Assembly (NCBI RefSeq): GCF_000590475.1
Contig: NZ_CP007441.1
Span: 2,052,660 to 2,116,659 of the forward strand
DNA length: 64,000 nucleotides
Reading direction: 5' to 3'
From: Stutzerimonas stutzeri
Lineage (GTDB): Bacteria; Pseudomonadota; Gammaproteobacteria; Pseudomonadales; Pseudomonadaceae
Both the position numbers and the translations under genes were made by a program. The notes beneath the pieces are model-generated. The model saw only the letters and a program-made list of their open reading frames with translations. It ran no database searches and had not been told where the DNA came from. Below, piece by piece: positions 60,200-64,000 of this stretch; the stretch's first letter is position 1, and each line of letters opens with the position of its first letter.

Positions 60200-61173
60200 A
60201 GACATTAATGATCTATGGCGCAACCGGCTACATGGGGCGCATGGCGGCCGAGTATGCCGTAGCGCAGGGACTGGAAATCGTTATTGCCGGGCGCAGTCAC
60301 GACAAGCTGCGCGTGCTGGCTGCCCAGCTGGACGTTCCTTATCGCGTATTCACGCCCGATGCCCGAACAGCCGAATCCCTCGAAGGCGTTGGCGTACTGG
60401 TGAACTTCGCCGGGCCCTTCGCGCAAACGGCCGACGCCTTGATGCGGGCCTGCATCAAGGCTGGCGTCGACTATCTGGATATCACGGCCGAGATTAATGT
60501 GTACCGGTTGGCTGAGCGATTGGGCGCAGAAGCGGCCGAGTCCGGCGTCATGCTGCTGCCTGGTGTGGGCTGGGACGTGGTGCCGACGGACTGCCTCGCA
60601 GTGCATGTTGCTCACCGCGTGCAGGATCCGCAGTCACTTAGCATCGCACTTCAGGTCGCGGGTTCCATGTCGCGTGGCTCCGCCATGAGCGTCAGCGAGA
60701 TCATTGGAGCGGGGCTCCTGGCACGGATTGACGGGCAGCTGGTAGCAACGCCCGATGCGCAAGCACGACACTTTGATTTCGGCGACGGCCTGGAACTGTG
60801 CGCGCCGCTGTCTTTCGGAGATCTGGTCACCGGCGGGCATTCCACTGGCATCCCCAATATTTCCATGTTTGTGCATTTCGCCGGCGATGCCCTCGCCGAA
60901 GGGGATCTATCGCAGCTTCCCGAGGGCCCGGACGCGCAACAGCGTGAAGCTCATCGCGCCCGAGCAGTGGCCGAGGTGACCGGAGCGGACGGCACGGTTG
61001 CGCGTTCAGTGATCGAGACCGTCAATGGCTACACCTACACGCCAATCGCTGCCGTAGAGGCAGCACGCCGGGTAATGAGTGGTGAGCGGCGGCCGGGTTT
61101 CGAAACGCCAGCAAAGTTGCTGGGAGTCGGATTCGCCGAGAGCATCCCCGGTACGACCATCACTGATCGCTGA
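60196..61173 (+). CDS. Saccharopine dehydrogenase-like / trans-enoyl reductase-type protein
   Basis: 325 residues. An N-terminal Rossmann domain (MIYGATGYMGRMAAEYAVAQ, IVIAGRSHDKL, VLVNFAGPFAQTADALMRAC, GVDYLDITAE) with the signature of the saccharopine-dehydrogenase-like reductase family, then GVGWDVVPTDCLAVH and a beta-rich C-terminal part. Members reduce unsaturated or oxo groups using NAD(P)H. Coupled to the VOC gene, so these two and the preceding dehydrogenase form a small redox operon. Confidence 0.87.
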   Translation: MKTLMIYGATGYMGRMAAEYAVAQGLEIVIAGRSHDKLRVLAAQLDVPYRVFTPDARTAESLEGVGVLVNFAGPFAQTADALMRACIKAGVDYLDITAEINVYRLAERLGAEAAESGVMLLPGVGWDVVPTDCLAVHVAHRVQDPQSLSIALQVAGSMSRGSAMSVSEIIGAGLLARIDGQLVATPDAQARHFDFGDGLELCAPLSFGDLVTGGHSTGIPNISMFVHFAGDALAEGDLSQLPEGPDAQQREAHRARAVAEVTGADGTVARSVIETVNGYTYTPIAAVEAARRVMSGERRPGFETPAKLLGVGFAESIPGTTITDR

Positions 61174-61205
61174 GTCGATCGGGCGATAGCGGCAATGCAG
61201 TTTGC

Positions 61206-61808
61206 TCAGGCGTGCGCAGCGCTGCCGCTTGCCTCGAACTCCTGAGACATAAACTTGCCGGCAATCCGCGCCACTTCCACCAGGCGCTCACTGGACATGC
61301 CACTGCATGCCGCCGCAGACAGCCCCCGCAGGGTGATCAGCATGTAATCAGCCAGGGTCTGCGCGGCGTCCGGGCGAACTTGGTCCAGGTAACGGCGGAT
61401 CGCCTGGATTCCGGCGTCGCCGAATTTCTCGGCCATGTTTCGAGCGATTGGATCGTCCGCGCGCAAGCCTTCGGTGATCAAGCAGCCGCGCAAAGCGCTG
61501 TCTCGTCCGTACTGCTTTGCAGCGGCAACCAGCAGCGCCGTCAGCGCTTCAGCCGGTGGTCGGGCCAGCGTCAGCAGCGTGTCCATCGGCAGTGCATTTT
61601 CGCTGGCGTAGCGATGCATTGCGCGCTGGAACAGCTCGGCCTTGCTGCCATAGGCGGCGTAAAAGCTTGGCGGCTTGATGTTCATGGCCTCGGTCAGGTC
61701 GGCCAGGCTGACCGCGTCGAAACCACGCTGATGAAACATTGCCTGTGCGATGGCTATACCTCGCTCCCGGTCGAAGGCGGGGCGGCGCTGCCTGGGTTTT
61801 TCGTTCAT
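61206..61808 (-). CDS. TetR-family transcriptional regulator
   Basis: 200 residues from the ATG at 61808. HTH: GIAIAQAMFHQRGFDAVSLA, DLTEAMNIKPPSFYAAYGSK, AELFQRAM, the pattern of the AcrR/YjdC type. The ligand domain includes LRGCLITEGLRADD. It diverges from a short-chain dehydrogenase and a DHA2 exporter. Between the start codons three copies of the same palindrome are found (61837, 61889, 61930), the first within 30 bases of its own ATG, so it most likely represses both directions. Confidence 0.93.
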   Translation of the reverse strand: MNEKPRQRRPAFDRERGIAIAQAMFHQRGFDAVSLADLTEAMNIKPPSFYAAYGSKAELFQRAMHRYASENALPMDTLLTLARPPAEALTALLVAAAKQYGRDSALRGCLITEGLRADDPIARNMAEKFGDAGIQAIRRYLDQVRPDAAQTLADYMLITLRGLSAAACSGMSSERLVEVARIAGKFMSQEFEASGSAAHA

Positions 61809-61836
61809 GGCTGTCTCTCGAGGTTGATACGACAAC

Positions 61837-61852
61837 TGTAGCGATCGCTACA
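61837..61852. promoter_or_regulatory. TetR operator copy 1
   Basis: TGTAGCGATCGCTACA, a perfect 16-base palindrome, 29 bases before the regulator's ATG. Prototype for the two related copies further right. Confidence 0.8.
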
Positions 61853-61888
61853 TGCAAGTTCAAATACGTTCTTGCCGGACCGATTTAA

Positions 61889-61904
61889 TTTAGTGATCGC
61901 TAAA
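61889..61904. promoter_or_regulatory. TetR operator copy 2
   Basis: TTTAGTGATCGCTAAA: same core GTGATCGC, outer bases TTTA/TAAA, one mismatch in the arms. Confidence 0.7.
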
Positions 61905-61929
61905 TAGCTTGCGGATAACCATGGCCATA

Positions 61930-61945
61930 TGTAGTGTTCGCTACA
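61930..61945. promoter_or_regulatory. TetR operator copy 3
   Basis: TGTAGTGTTCGCTACA: 14 of 16 bases as in copy 1, extended by A/T outside (A61929, T61946). It lies 24 bases before the dehydrogenase ATG at 61970. Confidence 0.75.
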
Positions 61946-61969
61946 TATTCATTCATTGAGGTATCTCTC

Positions 61970-62710
61970 ATGCAATTCAAAGACAAGGTTGTGCTGGTCA
62001 CTGGCGGTTCTTCGGGCCTCGGCTTTGCGATCGCCGAAGCGTTCGCCAGCCAGGGCGCCGCCCTGATTATCACCGGGCGCCGCCAGCCTCAGCTCGACGA
62101 AGCCGTGAGCCGCCTCGGTGGGAATGCGTCTGCCGTGCGGACCGATATCTCGAATCCTGCCGACCTCGCCGAACTGTTTACGCATATCAGAGCGGTCCAC
62201 GGCCGTATCGATGTGCTAATCGCCAACGCCGGGATGGGTGAAGTCGAGCCTCTGGGGGCAATCACTGAAGCGGGTTTCGATCGGGTGTTCGCAACCAATG
62301 TCAAAGGCACCACGTTTACCGTGCAGTGGGCGTTGCCGTTGATGGGCGAGGGGAGCAGCGTCGTCATCATCGGCTCGACTTCTTCGATCAATCCGGGGCC
62401 TGGCATGAGCGTCTACGGAGCCACAAAGGCAGCCTTACGCGCGATCGTGAGGAGCTGGATTCTCGACATCAAAGGCTCGGGTGTACGCATTAACCTGCTC
62501 AGCCCGGGGCCAGTGGACACCCCGTCCCTACGCGACGTGCTTGGCGAAAACGCGCAGCAGGTGATCGATGTATTCAACGAGAAGAGCACGCTCGGAAGGA
62601 TCGGCCAGGCACATGAGATCGGCCAGGCCGCGCTCTTCCTGGCGAGCGATGCGTCGAGCTATGTCAACGGCGCCGAGCTGTTCGCCGATGGTGGGGCTTC
62701 CCAGGTCTGA
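61970..62710 (+). CDS. Short-chain dehydrogenase/reductase
   Basis: 246 residues from the ATG at 61970 (GAGGT nine bases before). NAD(P) motif TGGSSGLGFAIAEAFAS, IANAGMG, catalytic serine in IGSTSSIN and YGATKAAL (Y-x-x-x-K), C-terminal LFADGGASQV. It is of the classical SDR type, substrate unknown. It is the first gene behind the triple operator and is followed, 59 bases on, by a DHA2 exporter in the same direction; oxidation plus export of the inducing compound is a reasonable guess. Confidence 0.93.
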   Translation: MQFKDKVVLVTGGSSGLGFAIAEAFASQGAALIITGRRQPQLDEAVSRLGGNASAVRTDISNPADLAELFTHIRAVHGRIDVLIANAGMGEVEPLGAITEAGFDRVFATNVKGTTFTVQWALPLMGEGSSVVIIGSTSSINPGPGMSVYGATKAALRAIVRSWILDIKGSGVRINLLSPGPVDTPSLRDVLGENAQQVIDVFNEKSTLGRIGQAHEIGQAALFLASDASSYVNGAELFADGGASQV

Positions 62711-62769
62711 ACGGGCAACGCTGAGCTACCGCCCCACGCCCGCCGCTCTCTGAATGCCAAGGAATGATC

Positions 62770-64000
62770 ATGACCGCTTCGCCGACTGCGCCTCAGGTGC
62801 TTTCGCCTCTCCCCTTCGAACACCGCGTGCTGGCGCTGGTCGTCATCCTCGCCGCGCAGCTCATGCTGCAGATGGATTTTCTTATCGTCATGGTGGCCTT
62901 GCCGCAGATTCAGATGGATCTGGGCTTTTCAGCAGCAACGCTTTCCTGGGTGCCCAACGCGTTTGCGCTGGCGTTTGGCGGACTGCTGCTACTTGGCGGG
63001 CGGCTGGGTGATGCGTTCGGCCGTGTGCGGGCTTTCCAACTGGGGCTGGCGGTATTCGTGTTGGCTTCTCTGTTGGGCGGGTTGGCGCAGGGTCCGCTCA
63101 TGCTGATCGTCGCCCGGGTATTTCAGGGGGTCGGTGCCGCTGTTGCCGCGCCCAGTGTTCTGGCATTGGTAACCAACCTGGCGCGCAACGAGCGTGAGCG
63201 CAATCGCGGAATGGCGCTATTCATCACCGTGTCGTCGATTGGTGCTTCGGCCGGCCTGATTTTAGGTGGCGCGCTCACCGAATACTTATCCTGGCGCTGG
63301 TCACTGCTTATCAACGTGCCGATCGGCGCACTGGTGTTGCTGATGATCGGCCGCCTGGTAGTGGAAACCCCCCGAACGCCGTCGACCTTCGATATCTCTG
63401 GCGCGCTGACCGCCACCCTGGGTTCCATCGCGCTGGTGTTCGGCTTCATCCGCGCTGCCGAGCACGGCTGGACCGATGCGGCAACACTACCGTCGTTCGT
63501 AATTGCCATCGTGCTTTTGGCGACGTTCCGCGTCATTGAGGGCCATGTAAGACAACCGCTATTGGACCTCAACTTGCTGCGCAACAAAACGCGCGTCGTT
63601 GCCCTGGTGACCATGGCGGTGATCGTCGGAATGCATTTTTCGATGCTTTTTCTGGTCGTGCAGTATTTTCAGAAGGTGCTCGGCTTTACCCCGCTTTATG
63701 CAGGCCTGGCCTATCTTCCCGTGACCTGCACGGTGTTCGCGGTGACCCACTTCATGCCGGGCCTGATCGAGCGCTTTGGCGCCGAACGGTTACTTATAGG
63801 CGGCTGCGCGCTGGTCTCCTGCAGCTTCATCGGCTTCGTGCTGATGGACGCCCAGGGCAGCTACATGTCCGTAGTCCTGGCGCCGATGTTCGTCCATAGC
63901 CTTGGCATTGCCCTGGTGTTTACCCCAGGCACGGTACTGATCATGCAGGACGTACCTGCCGAACAATCCGGCAGTGCCTCGGGGCTCTTGCAGATGGTCC
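62770..64000 (+). CDS. DHA2 (EmrB/QacA type) MFS exporter, 3' end outside
   Basis: Frame open from the ATG at 62770 (AAGGAATG before it) to the window edge, about 410 residues so far. Transmembrane segments begin at VLALVVILAAQLMLQMDFLI; motif A variant LGGRLGDAFGRVRAF, motif C region ITVSSIGASAGLILGGALTE and LSWRWSLLINVPIG, all typical of 14-helix DHA2 drug exporters. Family members expel drugs and dyes by proton antiport. Same direction as the dehydrogenase and under the same triple operator. Confidence 0.92.
   Translation, partial: MTASPTAPQVLSPLPFEHRVLALVVILAAQLMLQMDFLIVMVALPQIQMDLGFSAATLSWVPNAFALAFGGLLLLGGRLGDAFGRVRAFQLGLAVFVLASLLGGLAQGPLMLIVARVFQGVGAAVAAPSVLALVTNLARNERERNRGMALFITVSSIGASAGLILGGALTEYLSWRWSLLINVPIGALVLLMIGRLVVETPRTPSTFDISGALTATLGSIALVFGFIRAAEHGWTDAATLPSFVIAIVLLATFRVIEGHVRQPLLDLNLLRNKTRVVALVTMAVIVGMHFSMLFLVVQYFQKVLGFTPLYAGLAYLPVTCTVFAVTHFMPGLIERFGAERLLIGGCALVSCSFIGFVLMDAQGSYMSVVLAPMFVHSLGIALVFTPGTVLIMQDVPAEQSGSASGLLQMV

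Overview
The window is a 64 kb, GC-rich, densely coded stretch of gammaproteobacterial chromosome that most resembles the Pseudomonas stutzeri group (Stutzerimonas). The assignment rests on a PolB-type DNA polymerase II, CheV, a nirBD assimilatory nitrite reductase operon beside a fused PP2C/serine-threonine kinase, an RsbRST stressosome set, and short GGTGGGCTTCAGCCCACC-type REP palindromes. I see no rRNA, tRNA, CRISPR array or intact insertion sequence. It is chromosomal core with several accessory patches.

Layout. 1-7.5 kb: the 3' end of a hybrid histidine kinase, a tandem glycine riboswitch in front of a DadA-like D-amino-acid dehydrogenase, a large PAS/GAF hybrid kinase, an FKBP prolyl isomerase, and small genes including a frameshifted acetyltransferase. 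7.8-16.7 kb: a thiolase, cheV, a Tat-exported SMP-30 lactonase, polB, and an arsenosugar-type module (two glycosyltransferases divergent from the radical SAM gene arsS), followed by a relic of a RES-domain gene. 16.7-24.8 kb: a six-gene operon, rsbR-rsbS-rsbT-(ATPase/SpoIIE phosphatase)-histidine kinase-hybrid kinase, divergent from an MHYT-GGDEF-EAL c-di-GMP enzyme. 24.8-32.6 kb: small conserved proteins, then the nitrite assimilation operon nirB-nirD-FNT channel-PP2C/kinase. Its leader carries a sigma-54 promoter and a strong intrinsic terminator, which suggests NtrC activation plus antitermination. 32.5-36.4 kb: REP elements, an aldo/keto reductase, an exported phytase-like esterase and a CurA-type reductase. 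36.8-41.3 kb: an accessory patch with a GT2-RmlD fusion protein, a SAF-domain oxidoreductase, a probably truncated ORF and small hypotheticals. 41.4-49.6 kb: hpd with an HmgR-like operator, an amino-acid module (FAD dehydrogenase, NhaC-type antiporter, ornithine-cyclodeaminase-family enzyme, divergent AraC regulator), a hydrolase, and a pirin/LysR pair. 50.9-64 kb: a run of regulator-plus-target sets (TetR, AraC, LysR types) with MFS exporters, short-chain dehydrogenases, a thioesterase, a fabF-like gene broken by a small deletion, and an incomplete DHA2 exporter at the right edge.

The most coherent system is the stressosome operon. RsbR and RsbS keep the phosphorylatable residues and RsbT keeps its ATP-binding motifs, but no sigma-factor gene follows. 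Two soluble histidine kinases without a dedicated sensor domain are translationally coupled behind the switch, and a c-di-GMP enzyme lies next door. This suggests that stressosome output is passed to a phosphorelay and perhaps to second-messenger turnover.

The regulatory DNA is unusually readable: riboswitch, sigma-54 promoter and leader terminator, and clear operator palindromes for GntR/FadR-, IclR/HmgR-, LysR- and TetR-type regulators. Two genes (GNAT at 6.9 kb, fabF-like at 54.2 kb) have single frame breaks that are either true pseudogenes or sequence errors. All functional calls come from reading motifs and remembered family features; no database search was run.
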